Shown piece by piece: positions 8,319-17,157 of a stretch of DNA of 64,000 nt. The stretch is from Natronospirillum operosum (GTDB lineage: Bacteria > Pseudomonadota > Gammaproteobacteria > Pseudomonadales > Natronospirillaceae), in assembly GCF_004768465.1 (NCBI RefSeq), contig NZ_SRMF01000003.1, positions 248,001-312,000 of the forward strand, read 5' to 3'. Under the pieces are notes generated by a model. It made no database searches. It was not told the origin of the DNA and saw only the letters and a list, made by a program, of their open reading frames with translations. How positions within the stretch are numbered: position 1 is the first letter of the stretch; each line of letters begins with the position of its first letter. The position numbers and the translations under genes were made by a program.

Positions 8319-8453
8319 GCCGGCCTCCTGCATGGCAGTCTGATACCCCTTTACCCGCTCCCGGCAGATGGGGTTGAGCAGGGAGCCCGAGACCGACCCG
8401 ATCCGGCTGTGGCCCAAGGACTGCAGATAGTCGATGGCATGGCCGGCGGCAGC
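8319..8453 (-). pseudogene. internal fragment of a lacI-type regulator gene
   Basis: These 135 bases match 29297-29431, inside the lacI-type gene of this window, at about 120 of 135 positions by eye and in the same orientation. Translated on the minus strand it reads GHAIDYLQSLGHSRIGSVSG...ERVKGYQTAMQEAGL, about residues 170-215 of that regulator. There is no start, no DNA-binding domain and no C-terminus. It begins exactly at the AEC stop codon and ends where the truncated NTF2-like gene breaks off, so it looks like scar DNA from a deletion or illegitimate recombination. Confidence 0.8.
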
Positions 8454-8590
8454 GGCTCATCGGCGGTTGGGCGTATCAACTCGCAGTCGGGAGCAAGCCA
8501 GGTACCGAATTCATCATAGCGTCGGGCATCGAGGCAGCGGCTGGCCGCGATGATGGCAGCTGATACGGCAGCTTGGATGTCCTGATTCAT
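8454..8590 (-). pseudogene. 5' end of a truncated NTF2/SnoaL-like gene
   Basis: About 46 codons (MNQDIQAAV...LDARRYDEFGTWLAPDCELIRPT) resemble the N-terminus of the NTF2/SnoaL fold, seen in small enzymes and in beta subunits of ring-hydroxylating dioxygenases. A strong GAGGGGG site precedes ATG 8590, and the gene starts 14 bases after ligJ, so it was the next gene of the operon. The frame then runs into the lacI-like fragment and loses similarity. The rest of the gene, and perhaps further catabolic genes, have been lost here. Confidence 0.6.
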
Positions 8591-8604
8591 GGGATTCCCC
8601 CTCT

Positions 8605-9615
8605 TCAGGCCTGCAGGCGCGGAAACACCCGCCGCGCATTGCCTTCGAAGATCTGTGCTTTCTGGGCCGCATCGAGTCGGGTATTGGCATCGATATAGCG
8701 TTTGGTGTCATCGAAATAGTGACCGGTCTGCGGGTCAATACCCCTTACCGCGCCGATCATCTCGGAAGCGAAGAGGATGTTTTCCACCGGAATGACATCC
8801 AGCAGCAGGTCGATACCTTCCTGATGATAGACGCAGGTGTCGAAATAGATGTTCTGCAGCACCCGCTCCTGCAGGTCGCCCAGCTTCATGTCCTGTGCCA
8901 TGCCGCGGAATCGTCCCCAGTGGTAGGGTACGGCGCCGCCGCCGTGCGGAATGATGAAGCGCAGCTCGGGGAAGTCCTTGAACAGGTCGGACATCATCAA
9001 CTGCACGAAGGCAGTGGTGTCGGCGCTGAGGTAGTAGGAGCTGGTGGTGTGGAAGCATGCATGGCAGGCCCCGCTGACATGGATCATGGCCGGAATGTCC
9101 AGTTCCACCATCTTTTCATAGATGGGGTACCAGAAACGGTCGTGCAGCGGCTTGTCCTTCCAGTAGCCTCCGGAAGGGTCGGGGTTCAGGTTGCAGCCGA
9201 TGAAGCCCATCTGGCTGACCGTGCGTTCCAGTTCGGCGACGCAGGCCTGGGGCGTTACCAGCGGGCTCTGTGGCAGCTGGCAGACCGGCGCAAAGTTGTC
9301 CGGGAACAGATCCACAACCCGCTTGATCAGATCGTTGCAGTGTTCGGTCCAGGTGATGCTGGTGCTTTCATTGCCCAGATGATGACCCATCCAGCTCGCC
9401 CGGGGCGAAAAGATGGTCAGGTCCGTGCCGCGTTCGCGCTGCAGACGCAACTGGTTCTGCTCGATGCTTTCACGAATCTGGTCGTCGGTAATGGTCAGCA
9501 GCCCCTTTTCGGCCTGGTGGTCGGGGTTCCGGGCCAGGTCCGCTTTCTGGGCCTCGCGGTAGTCACCCAGCTCGGAAGGGGCAGTGGTGTAGTGTCCGTG
9601 GCAGTCTATGATCAT
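8605..9615 (-). CDS. ligJ: 4-oxalomesaconate hydratase (LigJ, amidohydrolase family)
   Basis: A 336-residue cytoplasmic metal-dependent hydratase that adds water to 4-oxalomesaconate, giving 4-carboxy-4-hydroxy-2-oxoadipate in the protocatechuate 4,5-cleavage and gallate routes. It opens with DCHGHYTT (metal-binding His-x-His), has MIHVSGACHACF and IIPHGGG with further His ligands, and ASEM for the Asp/Glu position. The start MIIDCHGH matches LigJ proteins. AGGAG lies upstream, and the ATG overlaps the terminal TGA of the preceding oxidoreductase frame (ATGA). The frame is open upstream, but that part lies over the oxidoreductase in another frame. Confidence 0.9.
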   Translation of the reverse strand: MIIDCHGHYTTAPSELGDYREAQKADLARNPDHQAEKGLLTITDDQIRESIEQNQLRLQRERGTDLTIFSPRASWMGHHLGNESTSITWTEHCNDLIKRVVDLFPDNFAPVCQLPQSPLVTPQACVAELERTVSQMGFIGCNLNPDPSGGYWKDKPLHDRFWYPIYEKMVELDIPAMIHVSGACHACFHTTSSYYLSADTTAFVQLMMSDLFKDFPELRFIIPHGGGAVPYHWGRFRGMAQDMKLGDLQERVLQNIYFDTCVYHQEGIDLLLDVIPVENILFASEMIGAVRGIDPQTGHYFDDTKRYIDANTRLDAAQKAQIFEGNARRVFPRLQA

Positions 9616-10514
9616 GAGGAACTCTCCTGTTGCAGTGCCGCGTTGATCTGTTCGGCACTGGTCTGGTAGTCGTTCGGGTCGGTCTGCAGGTTCAGGTCGC
9701 CCAGCAACTGTTGCCAGTGGCTGGTCCGTTCCGACAGCGGTTCGCTGAAGCCCAGTTCCTACAGGAAGACCGTAACCTCCCGCATTTCCGCTGCGCGGCG
9801 CTTGCCGTGGTGAGTCATTCGCTCCAGGTTGTAGGCCGCCTGCGCTGCCCAGTCGATCGCGGGCGTGGACTGCTGCAGGGAACCCAGAACCTGGGTGTCG
9901 ACACCGGCACGACGCGCGGCCAGTACACATTCGGCAAACAGGGCTTCCATGCCCTTGACCATGACACTGCGCAGCATCTTGATGGAGGACGCCGTGCCCA
10001 CAGGGCCGGTTTCCTCGCGGGCATTGAGCCCGAGCTGGTTGAGCTGTTCACAGGCCCGGGCAGCCTGGGTGCCGGACAACAGCAGGGGCGTGCCAGCCCG
10101 GGCCGGCAGCACCGGTGACATGATGGCCATGTCCACATAGTGCCCGCCTGCGGCTTCGATCTCCTTTGCGGCTGCACGCTTGGTGCCCGGGGAGCAGGAG
10201 TTGCCGTCCAGATACAGTGTGCCCGGCCGCAGGCTTTCGGCCGCCGCACGAGCAGCAGGCAGGGCCTGATCGGCCGTCACCAGACTCCAGAGCACGGTGC
10301 AGTTCCGACACAGGGCGTCCGCAGTCGGCTGTGCAATCACAGCCAGCGGCTCGGCCCTGGCCTGCACGGCTGCGTGGTCCTGCACACTCTTAATGTCGTG
10401 GCAGTGCACACAGGCTGGCCGGCTGCGGTTCAGGCTGCCGGCGAAGGTTGAGGCTGCTTCACCGAAACCGATGAAACCCAGAACGAGGCTGTCTGTTTCA
10501 GGGGCGGGGTTCAT
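9612..10514 (-). pseudogene. 6-phosphogluconate-dehydrogenase-like oxidoreductase (DUF1932) with in-frame TAG
   Basis: A 300-codon reading frame with an N-terminal Rossmann fold (GFIGFGEAAS), a central DGNSCSPGTK region and the C-terminal DUF1932-type helical domain, as in 3-hydroxyisobutyrate-dehydrogenase relatives. Codon 252 is TAG (9759-9761). After it the same frame continues for 48 sense codons (ELGFSEPLSER...) and ends in a TGA that overlaps the ligJ ATG, as expected of an intact operon gene. So a single substitution (or a read error) interrupts it, giving a 251-residue product without its last helices. Function in this pathway is not known; it may act on a keto or hydroxy intermediate. 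Confidence 0.7.
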
Positions 10515-10516
10515 GG

Positions 10517-11386
10517 TCAGCTCCAGTACAGGCGCATCGGGTTGTCGACCAGCAACTGCCGCTGCAGCTCGGCCGTGGGTGCAATCAGGGGTATCAGATC
10601 GACCAGGGCACCGTCATCCGGCATATGGGATTTCATGTTCGGGTGCGGCCAGTCCGTCCCCCAGAGTACGCGGTCGGGGAAATGTGCCACCAGACTGCGC
10701 GCAAAGGGCACGACATCTTCGTAGGGCGGGCCCTGTACGGTAAGCCGTTCCGGGCAGCTGACCTTGGTCCACAGGCGCGGGTTGTGCTCCAGCAGCTCCA
10801 CAAAGCGCCGGAAGTCAGGGTGCTCGACGCCGGCGGTCACATCCGGTCGGCCCATGTGGTCGATCACCACTGTGGTGTTCAGTTGCTGGATCAGGGGTGT
10901 CAGCTCGGCCAGATCCGGGGCTTCGAAATAGATCACCACATGCCAGCCAAGCCGCCGCACCCGTTCGGTGATGGCCAGGCAGTCGGACCAGGGTGTGCTG
11001 TCGACCAGACGCTTGACGAAATTGAAGCGTACTGCCCGCACGCCGGCCGCATGCAGGTCGTTCAGTTCGGCATCGGTGATGTCGGGCCGCACCACGGCAA
11101 CGCCGCGCGCCAGGTCGCCGGCGTGGCGCAGGGCATCCACCAGTGCGCTGTTGTCGGCACCATGACAGGACGCCTGCACGATGACGTTGCGACTGAAACC
11201 CATATGATCGCGCAGCGCAAAGAGCTGGTCCTTGCCAGCATCACAGGGCGTGTATTTGCGTTCGGGCGCAAAGGGAAATTCGGCTGCCGGCCCGAACACA
11301 TGGCAGTGTGCATCCACTGCGCCGCGCGGGGCCTGAAAGTCAGGCCGACTGGGCTGCGGATGGAACGGTAGGTAATCAGGACTCAT
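10517..11386 (-). CDS. ligI: 2-pyrone-4,6-dicarboxylate lactonase (LigI)
   Basis: A 289-residue amidohydrolase that hydrolyses the lactone ring of PDC to 4-oxalomesaconate. Hallmarks of LigI are all present: GAVDAHCHVFGPAAEFPF, FSRNVIVQASCHG, RAVRFNFVKRLVD, VVIDHMGRPD, VLWGTDWPHPNM with the catalytic Asp, and the terminal NPMRLYWS. The start at 11386 (MSPDYLPF) has GGAG about 8 bases upstream; a start 15 bases earlier would include that site. It lies 41 bases after galD and 2 bases before the oxidoreductase. Confidence 0.93.
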   Translation of the reverse strand: MSPDYLPFHPQPSRPDFQAPRGAVDAHCHVFGPAAEFPFAPERKYTPCDAGKDQLFALRDHMGFSRNVIVQASCHGADNSALVDALRHAGDLARGVAVVRPDITDAELNDLHAAGVRAVRFNFVKRLVDSTPWSDCLAITERVRRLGWHVVIYFEAPDLAELTPLIQQLNTTVVIDHMGRPDVTAGVEHPDFRRFVELLEHNPRLWTKVSCPERLTVQGPPYEDVVPFARSLVAHFPDRVLWGTDWPHPNMKSHMPDDGALVDLIPLIAPTAELQRQLLVDNPMRLYWS

Positions 11387-11427
11387 GGACAAACTCCGCA
11401 TTACGGGCCAGACGGACGCTGGCCGAC

Positions 11428-12489
11428 TCAGTGGGAAAATACATCGCCATCAAACAGCTTGCGCGCGGTGCGCACTATGGCTGCCTCGACTACCCTGCCG
11501 TCCTGGTCATGACGCAGGACCACCGCCATCTGGCCTGATGGGTGCTCGATCTGCAGCGGGGCCTCCGGATCGGCCGGCAGCCTGGCCAGGTCGGCTGCGA
11601 CCGAACCCCTGATGGCACAGGCCGTTGCTACCGACACCGCACCCAGTACACCAATGGAAGCATGGCAGCGGTGCGGAATGAAGGTTCGGGTGTTCACCGT
11701 ACCCTCTGCACCAGTGGGTGCAGACAGCAGACACATCTTGGGTACCGACTTCTGACTGACATCACCCAGGTTCATGCGTTCTCCCAGAGCCAGGCGGATG
11801 GATTCCAGTTCGTCGCGCAGCCTGCGATTGCTTTCCAGTGTGGCGCGATCTTCATTGCCGGTCAGGCCAAAGTCGGCGGCCCGCAGCAGCACCACCGGCA
11901 TGCCGTTGTCGATGCAGGTGACGGCCTTGCCCTGTATTTCATCCCTGGGATTGCCGGTGGGCAGCAGGGCACCGCAGGAGGCGCCTGCAGTATCGGCAAA
12001 GGTGATGAACACGGGCGCCGCCGTGCCCGGCACACCATCGACAGTCGCCGCGCCCGCATAAGCCACCCGGCCGCCGGGTGTCTGCACCCGCGCGGTCGCC
12101 AGCTGACCGGTATTTTCCATGAAAATGCGCACATCGGTTTCACCCTCCCGGGCCCGGACCAGGCCACGTTCGATGGCAAAGGGCCCCACGCCGGACAGGA
12201 TGTTGCCGCAGTTCTGGGCATCGGTCACCACGGGCTGATCGACAAAAACCTGCAGAAACAGATAATCTACATCGGCATCGGGGCGAGTGGAGGGTTTGAC
12301 CACCGCCACCTTGGAGGTCAGGGGGTCGGCGCCGCCGAGGCCGTCGATCTGTACCGGGTCGGGTGACCCCATGATGCTCAGCAGCAACTGATCGCGGGCC
12401 GCTGTATCGGCCGGCAGGTCCGCGGCCAGAAAGTATCCGCCCTTGGAGGTGCCGCCACGCATCCACATGCAGCGAATGGCTTCAGACAT
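11428..12489 (-). CDS. galD: 4-oxalomesaconate tautomerase (GalD/PrpF family)
   Basis: A 353-residue protein of the PrpF/DUF453 diaminopimelate-epimerase fold. It begins [17 protein letters not shown] and has [18 protein letters not shown] and the [18 protein letters not shown] stretch with the active-site Cys, all typical of GalD and LigU. In the 4-oxalomesaconate pathway it interconverts keto/enol or double-bond isomers before hydration by LigJ. ATG 12489 overlaps the end of ligK. A PrpF methylaconitate isomerase is the alternative, but the neighbours ligI, ligJ and ligK decide for GalD. Confidence 0.87.
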   Translation of the reverse strand: MSEAIRCMWMRGGTSKGGYFLAADLPADTAARDQLLLSIMGSPDPVQIDGLGGADPLTSKVAVVKPSTRPDADVDYLFLQVFVDQPVVTDAQNCGNILSGVGPFAIERGLVRAREGETDVRIFMENTGQLATARVQTPGGRVAYAGAATVDGVPGTAAPVFITFADTAGASCGALLPTGNPRDEIQGKAVTCIDNGMPVVLLRAADFGLTGNEDRATLESNRRLRDELESIRLALGERMNLGDVSQKSVPKMCLLSAPTGAEGTVNTRTFIPHRCHASIGVLGAVSVATACAIRGSVAADLARLPADPEAPLQIEHPSGQMAVVLRHDQDGRVVEAAIVRTARKLFDGDVFSH

Positions 12490-13153
12490 AGCGCAGCCCC
12501 TTGCTGGCCAGCCGGTCGCGCATGCCATACACATCCAGACCCAGTTCGCCCGCGGCCAGGCGGGCTCTGACTTCGGCTTCCCGAGCTTCCCGGGCGAGAC
12601 ACTTTTCGATCACTTCGGCTGCCTCGTCCCGGCGTACTACACAGACGCCATCATCGTCAGCCACCATGATGTCGCCCGGGTTCACCAGTTCACCGGCGCA
12701 GACGATGGGCACATTGACCGAGCCCAGGGTTTCCTTGACCGTGCCCTGGGCAAAGATGCTGCGCGACCAGACCGGGAACTGCATCTCGGTCAGATCCCTG
12801 ATGTCTCGTACACCGGCATCGATGATCAGGCCGACCGCGCCGTGAACCCGCGCCGACGTGGCCAGCAGATCACCGAAATAACCCGCATTGGAGGGTGATG
12901 TCGGTGCCAGCACCAGAATATCGCCCTGCTGCAGTTGCTCGATGGCCACATGGACCATCCAGTTGTCCGCCGGCGGCAGCGAGATGGTGACTGCCGAGGC
13001 GGCGAGCCGTGCACCCGTGTAGATAGGGCGCATGTAGTCGGCCAGCAGACCCTTGCGGCCCTGGGCTTCATGCACTGTAGCGACACCGAACCGGGCCAAC
13101 TGCTCCACCTGGTCGGACGGTGCGCGCACGATATGTTGTACTACCTGACTCAT
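12482..13153 (-). CDS. ligK: 4-carboxy-4-hydroxy-2-oxoadipate aldolase (LigK/GalC, RraA family)
   Basis: A 223-residue class II aldolase of the RraA fold that splits 4-carboxy-4-hydroxy-2-oxoadipate into pyruvate and oxaloacetate. [40 protein letters not shown] and [14 protein letters not shown] (Arg and Asp of the metal/pyruvate site) fit LigK and GalC. It overlaps the upstream TRAP permease gene by ATGA and galD by 8 bases, so expression is tightly coupled. Confidence 0.9.
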   Translation of the reverse strand: MSQVVQHIVRAPSDQVEQLARFGVATVHEAQGRKGLLADYMRPIYTGARLAASAVTISLPPADNWMVHVAIEQLQQGDILVLAPTSPSNAGYFGDLLATSARVHGAVGLIIDAGVRDIRDLTEMQFPVWSRSIFAQGTVKETLGSVNVPIVCAGELVNPGDIMVADDDGVCVVRRDEAAEVIEKCLAREAREAEVRARLAAGELGLDVYGMRDRLASKGLRYV

Positions 13154-15102
13154 GATTCACCTCCTGAAGGCGCCGCCGCAGGACGGGGCGCGGTTTGACC
13201 GGGACGGAATACCCACAGAAACAATGCACCCAGGACCACAAAGCCGGTGCCGCGAATCAGCAGCAGTGAGGTGCTGAAGTCAGCTGCCGGCGCCGGCCAG
13301 GCGATGCAGAGGGAAGACAGTATGAACAGCAGCCGCTCCCAGCCGGGCAATGGACGACGCATCCAGCCCGCAAAGCCGATGGTGATACCCAGTGCGGCCG
13401 GGAACGAGAACAGTATGGCCAGGGCCGTGTCGGACCAGTCGCCGATCATCAGCAGGCCCGGCATGGTGACAAAGAGGAACGGCACCAGCAGTTTCACGAA
13501 GCCGAGACGGATGGACTCGACTGCTGTGGCATTGGCCGGAGCGCCGGCGATACTGGCCGCAGCATAGGCTGCCAGAGCGACCGGCGGCGTAATGGCCGAC
13601 ACCAGGCCAAAATAGAAGATGAACATATGGGCCGAGATCGGATGCATGCCCAGCCTGGTGAGAGCCGGTGCCACCAGAACCGCCAGCAGCAGATAGGCGG
13701 CCGAGGTGGGCAGGCCCATGCCGAGAATAAAGGAGGCTACTGCCGTCAGGGCCAGCACGGCCCAGATATTGCCGCCGCCCAGTTCCACGATCAGGCTCGA
13801 AACCATCAGCCCCATGCCGCTCAGGTTCAATACTCCGATGACGGTGCCGGCCGCTGCCACTGCCGCGACGATGGGCAGGGTGTTGAGCAGGGTGTCCTGA
13901 CAGACTTTGATCAGATCCAGCAGGCCGACCCGGGTCAGGCGTTGCCAGGGGCTGATCAGCAGGCCCATCACAATGGCCACCACGGCGGCCTGGGTTGGCG
14001 ACTGACCCCGTACCATCAGGGCAATCAGAGTGACCAGCGGCAGCAGCAGATAACCGCGCTTGCGCAATGTGTCGGCGAGAAATTTGAGGCCACCGGCCAG
14101 GTCCCGTTCGAGATTCAGACGTCCGGCTTCCAGACGCACGGCAACCATCAGGGAGAATACATACAGCAGGGCCGGAATCAGTGCCGCCAGAGCGATGACC
14201 GGGTACGGAATACCGATCATCTCCGCCATCAGAAAGGCCGCTGCCCCCATCACCGGGGGCATGATCTGCCCGGCCGAAGAGGCTGCCGCCTCAATGGCCC
14301 CGGCGAGCTTGGGACTGTAGCCCACCCGTTTCATCAGCGGAATGGTGAAGGTGCCGGTGGTCACTACATTGGCCACGGCACTGCCATTCAGGGACCCGAT
14401 CAGGGTGCTGGACAGCGCCGCCGACAGGCCCGGTCCTCCCTGTACACGACCAGTCAGGCCGCGCGCGATATCCACAAAAACCTCGCCGGTGCCGATACGC
14501 GTCAGCAGGGCACCAAAGAGGGCAAACAGAAAGATGTACTCCACGGCCACGCCCATGGGTACACCATAGAAACCTTCGGTCGACAGCATCAGTGTCGAGG
14601 TCAGCCTGGACAGGTCATAGCCCCGGTGCCCGTATTTGCCCGGGATCATGTCGCCGAACCAGGCATAGGCCAGTGCAGCCAGCATCAGGACCACGAGGGC
14701 CCAGCCGACCTTCAACTTGACCAGCACCAGGGTGACCAGCAGCAGGCCGACAAAGATGTATTCATCCAGCGGGGTCGACATGGCGCCCCGCATGATGATG
14801 TCCATGTAGGACTGCCAGAGATAGGGGCCCGGAATCAGCGCCACCAGCGCCAGACCATAGCAGATGACCTTGCCGGGCCAGTGTCGAATGACCAGAGCCG
14901 CGCTGAGCAGGCCGGCACAGGCCACAGCGGAGAAGAACACTGAACGTAGCAGCAGTGCCGTGATGCCACCAAAATAGGCTCCGTACACCACGAGCGCGGC
15001 AATGCCGACAGCAAACAGTGAAAACAGTACGGAAATCAGCCGGAACTCCAGGCCTTCGCCCGGAGTCGGCAGCATGATTTTGTCCAGTGCGGCTCTGATC
15101 AT
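13150..15102 (-). CDS. TRAP transporter fused permease, TAXI type (DctQ-DctM fusion)
   Basis: A 650-residue inner-membrane protein in which a four-segment DctQ-like part (about residues 20-170) is fused to a DctM-like part (about 180-560), with extra hydrophobic segments at the C-terminus. Landmarks are [23 protein letters not shown] and [26 protein letters not shown], the usual TAXI-TRAP sequences. It follows the TAXI receptor by 21 bases and overlaps ligK. Context suggests import of PDC or a related aromatic-derived polycarboxylate; the substrate is inferred. Confidence 0.9.
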   Translation of the reverse strand: MIRAALDKIMLPTPGEGLEFRLISVLFSLFAVGIAALVVYGAYFGGITALLLRSVFFSAVACAGLLSAALVIRHWPGKVICYGLALVALIPGPYLWQSYMDIIMRGAMSTPLDEYIFVGLLLVTLVLVKLKVGWALVVLMLAALAYAWFGDMIPGKYGHRGYDLSRLTSTLMLSTEGFYGVPMGVAVEYIFLFALFGALLTRIGTGEVFVDIARGLTGRVQGGPGLSAALSSTLIGSLNGSAVANVVTTGTFTIPLMKRVGYSPKLAGAIEAAASSAGQIMPPVMGAAAFLMAEMIGIPYPVIALAALIPALLYVFSLMVAVRLEAGRLNLERDLAGGLKFLADTLRKRGYLLLPLVTLIALMVRGQSPTQAAVVAIVMGLLISPWQRLTRVGLLDLIKVCQDTLLNTLPIVAAVAAAGTVIGVLNLSGMGLMVSSLIVELGGGNIWAVLALTAVASFILGMGLPTSAAYLLLAVLVAPALTRLGMHPISAHMFIFYFGLVSAITPPVALAAYAAASIAGAPANATAVESIRLGFVKLLVPFLFVTMPGLLMIGDWSDTALAILFSFPAALGITIGFAGWMRRPLPGWERLLFILSSLCIAWPAPAADFSTSLLLIRGTGFVVLGALFLWVFRPGQTAPRPAAAPSGGES

Positions 15103-15123
15103 GTCGACACTCCGGCGCCAGAC

Positions 15124-16062
15124 TTACTGGCGCGCTTCGTTGAAGTAGCGGCGGGCACCTGGATGCAGGCCAATGGGTGTATTGGTTGCCGTGTCCAGAG
15201 AGATGGCTGCAGCCTGCGGATGCACCTCGCCCAGCTGGTCCAGGTTGTCGAACAACGCTCGGGTAATGTCATAGATCAGCTCTTCGCTGTAGCCGCTGGA
15301 GGTGAACAGCGTGGCTGGATCATTGATAACGGTCACATCTTCCGTCTGACCGGAGTAGGTGCCGGCAGGAATGTCATAGAGCTGGTAGTAGGGGTAGGCT
15401 CGCAGCAGGTCGACTACCTCATTGGCCTGCACCGGCAGCAGCCGCATGTTGCGCTGGGAGTCCAGGTCGATCAGGGCAGCGGTCGGTGCGCCAGCCAGAA
15501 CTACGGTGGCATCCAACTGGCCATTGGTCAGGGCACTGACGCCTTCATTGTAGGACAGGAACTGTGGACGCACGCTGTCGAACACCCCGTAGGCTTCCAG
15601 CACACGCTGCGCCAGAACGGCGGCGTTGCTGCCCGGCGGGCCCAGGCTGACGCGCTTGCCTTCCAGTTCGGACAGGTGAGTAACACCTGTGCTGTCAATG
15701 GTGGCGATCTGCAGAACGGCCGGGTACAGATAGGCAATGGCCTGCACATCCAGCGGGTTACCGTCAAACGGGCCTTCTCCCGCCATGGCTTCATAGAGCG
15801 TGGAGGAGGAAGAGAAACCGAATTCCATCTGGCCCTGAGTAACGCGGCGAATATTCTCTACCGACGCTCCGGTCACTTCGGCGCGCGCGGTCGTGTTGTC
15901 CATGTTCTGGTTCAGCGTCTCGGCCATACCGGCACCGATGACGTAGAACAGACCACCGGTTCCTCCGGTGCCTATGGACAGGCGTTGTTCCTGGGCAAGG
16001 GCTACGCCCGCCAGAAGCGACAGACTGGCAAATGCGACTGCCACTGGCTTAAGTCCTTTCAT
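15124..16062 (-). CDS. TAXI-family TRAP solute receptor
   Basis: A 312-residue periplasmic binding protein with a signal peptide ending near GVALAQ. The mature protein starts EQRLSIGTGGTGGLFYVIGAGMAE, the classic TAXI opening, followed by GQMEFGFSSSSTLYEA and GKRVSLGPPGSNAAVLAQRVLEAYG. ATG 16062 has AGAGG upstream; the open frame extending to 16329 lies over the tetR gene and is not coding. Only 44 bases separate it from tetR, so both are probably in one transcript. Confidence 0.9.
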   Translation of the reverse strand: MKGLKPVAVAFASLSLLAGVALAQEQRLSIGTGGTGGLFYVIGAGMAETLNQNMDNTTARAEVTGASVENIRRVTQGQMEFGFSSSSTLYEAMAGEGPFDGNPLDVQAIAYLYPAVLQIATIDSTGVTHLSELEGKRVSLGPPGSNAAVLAQRVLEAYGVFDSVRPQFLSYNEGVSALTNGQLDATVVLAGAPTAALIDLDSQRNMRLLPVQANEVVDLLRAYPYYQLYDIPAGTYSGQTEDVTVINDPATLFTSSGYSEELIYDITRALFDNLDQLGEVHPQAAAISLDTATNTPIGLHPGARRYFNEARQ

Positions 16063-16106
16063 GGTGTACCTCTCATCTTTGTAAGCAAGGTTGCTGTGGC
16101 CTGACT

Positions 16107-16772
16107 TCAGAGGGCAGTTGAGTGCAACTGCTCCTCGGCGGCCAGGGTGCGGAAGCTGGCAAAGCTGGCTTCCACGAGTTGCTCGATGGCGGCGTTCTGG
16201 TCGGAACCATCCACCCGCCCTTCGGACAAACGAGTGACCCGATCCGGATTGATCAGGGCGTAATACAGTGATCCGAGCAGGAACTGACTGCGCCAGATCA
16301 GCCCCTCCATACTGGCGCCGGGCACGCACTCCTTGATTGCCCGCAGAAAGGCCTGGCTGGTGTCATCAAATGAATCGGCAATGATGGCGGCTGCCTCCCG
16401 GTTGCCCTCGGCCGACAGAATGGCACGCATGCGGGTGAACTCGGCGCCACCGCCGATGCCGGATTGCGACATGGAAAAGGCCGGAATCACATAGGCCCGG
16501 ATGATGGCAGTCAGACGCTGATCGAGATCTTCGATACGCCGGGCTTCGCGCAGCAGCTCCATACGGCGCTCGTTCATGGGGCCGGTGTGCTGCAGATAGA
16601 TTTCTCGCACCAGGTTGGCCTTGGAACCGAAGTGGTAAGTCAGGCTGCCCACATTGGCACCCGCACCCTTGGCAATGGCACGCATGGACACGGCGCTGTA
16701 GCCATTGCGGGAAAACAGCTTCAATGCTGATTGCAGCAGAGCATCGCGAACATTGCGGGGTCGGGCGGTCAT
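16107..16772 (-). CDS. TetR/AcrR-family transcriptional regulator
   Basis: A 221-residue repressor with a TetR-type HTH at about residues 8-55 (DALLQSALKLFSRNGYSAVSMRAIAKGAG...LTYHFGSKANLV) and a helical effector domain. It is the first gene of the TAXI-TRAP/lig operon, with nested GTAC palindromes just upstream at 16803-16832, so it most likely represses its own operon and responds to an imported or pathway compound. It differs from the TetR protein at 6641. Confidence 0.87.
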   Translation of the reverse strand: MTARPRNVRDALLQSALKLFSRNGYSAVSMRAIAKGAGANVGSLTYHFGSKANLVREIYLQHTGPMNERRMELLREARRIEDLDQRLTAIIRAYVIPAFSMSQSGIGGGAEFTRMRAILSAEGNREAAAIIADSFDDTSQAFLRAIKECVPGASMEGLIWRSQFLLGSLYYALINPDRVTRLSEGRVDGSDQNAAIEQLVEASFASFRTLAAEEQLHSTAL

Positions 16773-16802
16773 GCTATACGTCCATCCATTTTATTTGTGT
16801 TT

Positions 16803-16848
16803 ATGTACATTCTCCTTGTACATTAGTACAAGGGATTTTTATAGTCAA
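16803..16848 (-). promoter_or_regulatory. nested palindromic operator and promoter of the TetR-lig operon
   Basis: Two perfect inverted repeats overlap: ATGTACA-N7-TGTACAT (16803-16823) and CTTGTAC-ATTA-GTACAAG (16815-16832). A minus-strand -35 TTGACT lies at 16843-16848, so the palindromes cover the -10 and start region; the -10 itself is not clear (TAATGT at 17 bases). The site is 31 bases before the tetR ATG. Confidence 0.6.
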
Positions 16849-16975
16849 CCAGTGGGCTGTTTCCGGTCATGGGTGCAGCATGGTGTCGAGCAGTTAGTGG
16901 CGTCTTGCGGGTTGATTGAGATGGCAGGTCAGATTCATTAGCGGTGGCTGGTATTTTGTGGCAGGCGCTAGGGTG
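16849..16975. other. intergenic stretch without a recognised gene
   Basis: The gap between tetR and the plus-strand L-galactose genes runs from 16773 to 17157. Apart from the two promoter/operator regions listed separately, I see no conserved reading frame, hairpin or RNA here. GC drops from this point rightward. Confidence 0.4.
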
Positions 16976-17016
16976 TTGACGCAGTGACTTTTTGTATGCT
17001 ATAAAGTTTTTTATAA
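16976..17016 (+). promoter_or_regulatory. promoter and GntR-type operator of the L-galactose enzyme operon
   Basis: TTGACG (16976-16981), an 18-base spacer and TATAAA (17000-17005) make a good promoter. Its -10 is inside TATAAAGTTTTTTATAA (17000-17016). On the minus strand this reads TTATAAAAAAC-TT-TATA, which matches 25270-25286 (TTATAAAAAAC-AG-TATA) at 15 of 17 bases, a likely shared operator of the GntR protein at 24250. Confidence 0.55.
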
Positions 17017-17157
17017 TAAAATACATTTTTTGTTGATCCTGAGTACCTTGAGAGCGTCGGAGCGCCCCTTCAGTGTCAGCTATCCTCGTTGCCTGCAAAT
17101 GGCCGCGACCATAGCGCTCAGTAGCCCCCTGTACTTATTGCAAAGTAGGAGAAAGCG

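Noticed and set aside
8319-8453. Insertion sequence or transposon remnant at the lacI fragment
   Set aside because: No transposase remnant, terminal inverted repeat or target duplication was seen; the segment matches an internal part of lacI only.
9616-9930. Upstream extension of the ligJ frame
   Set aside because: The extension lies over the oxidoreductase in another frame, and ATG 9615 has a good ribosome site and the family's normal N-terminus.
13627-14943. 438-codon plus-strand frame opposite the fused TRAP permease
   Set aside because: Antisense of a clear membrane protein; Gln/His/Gly-rich shadow.
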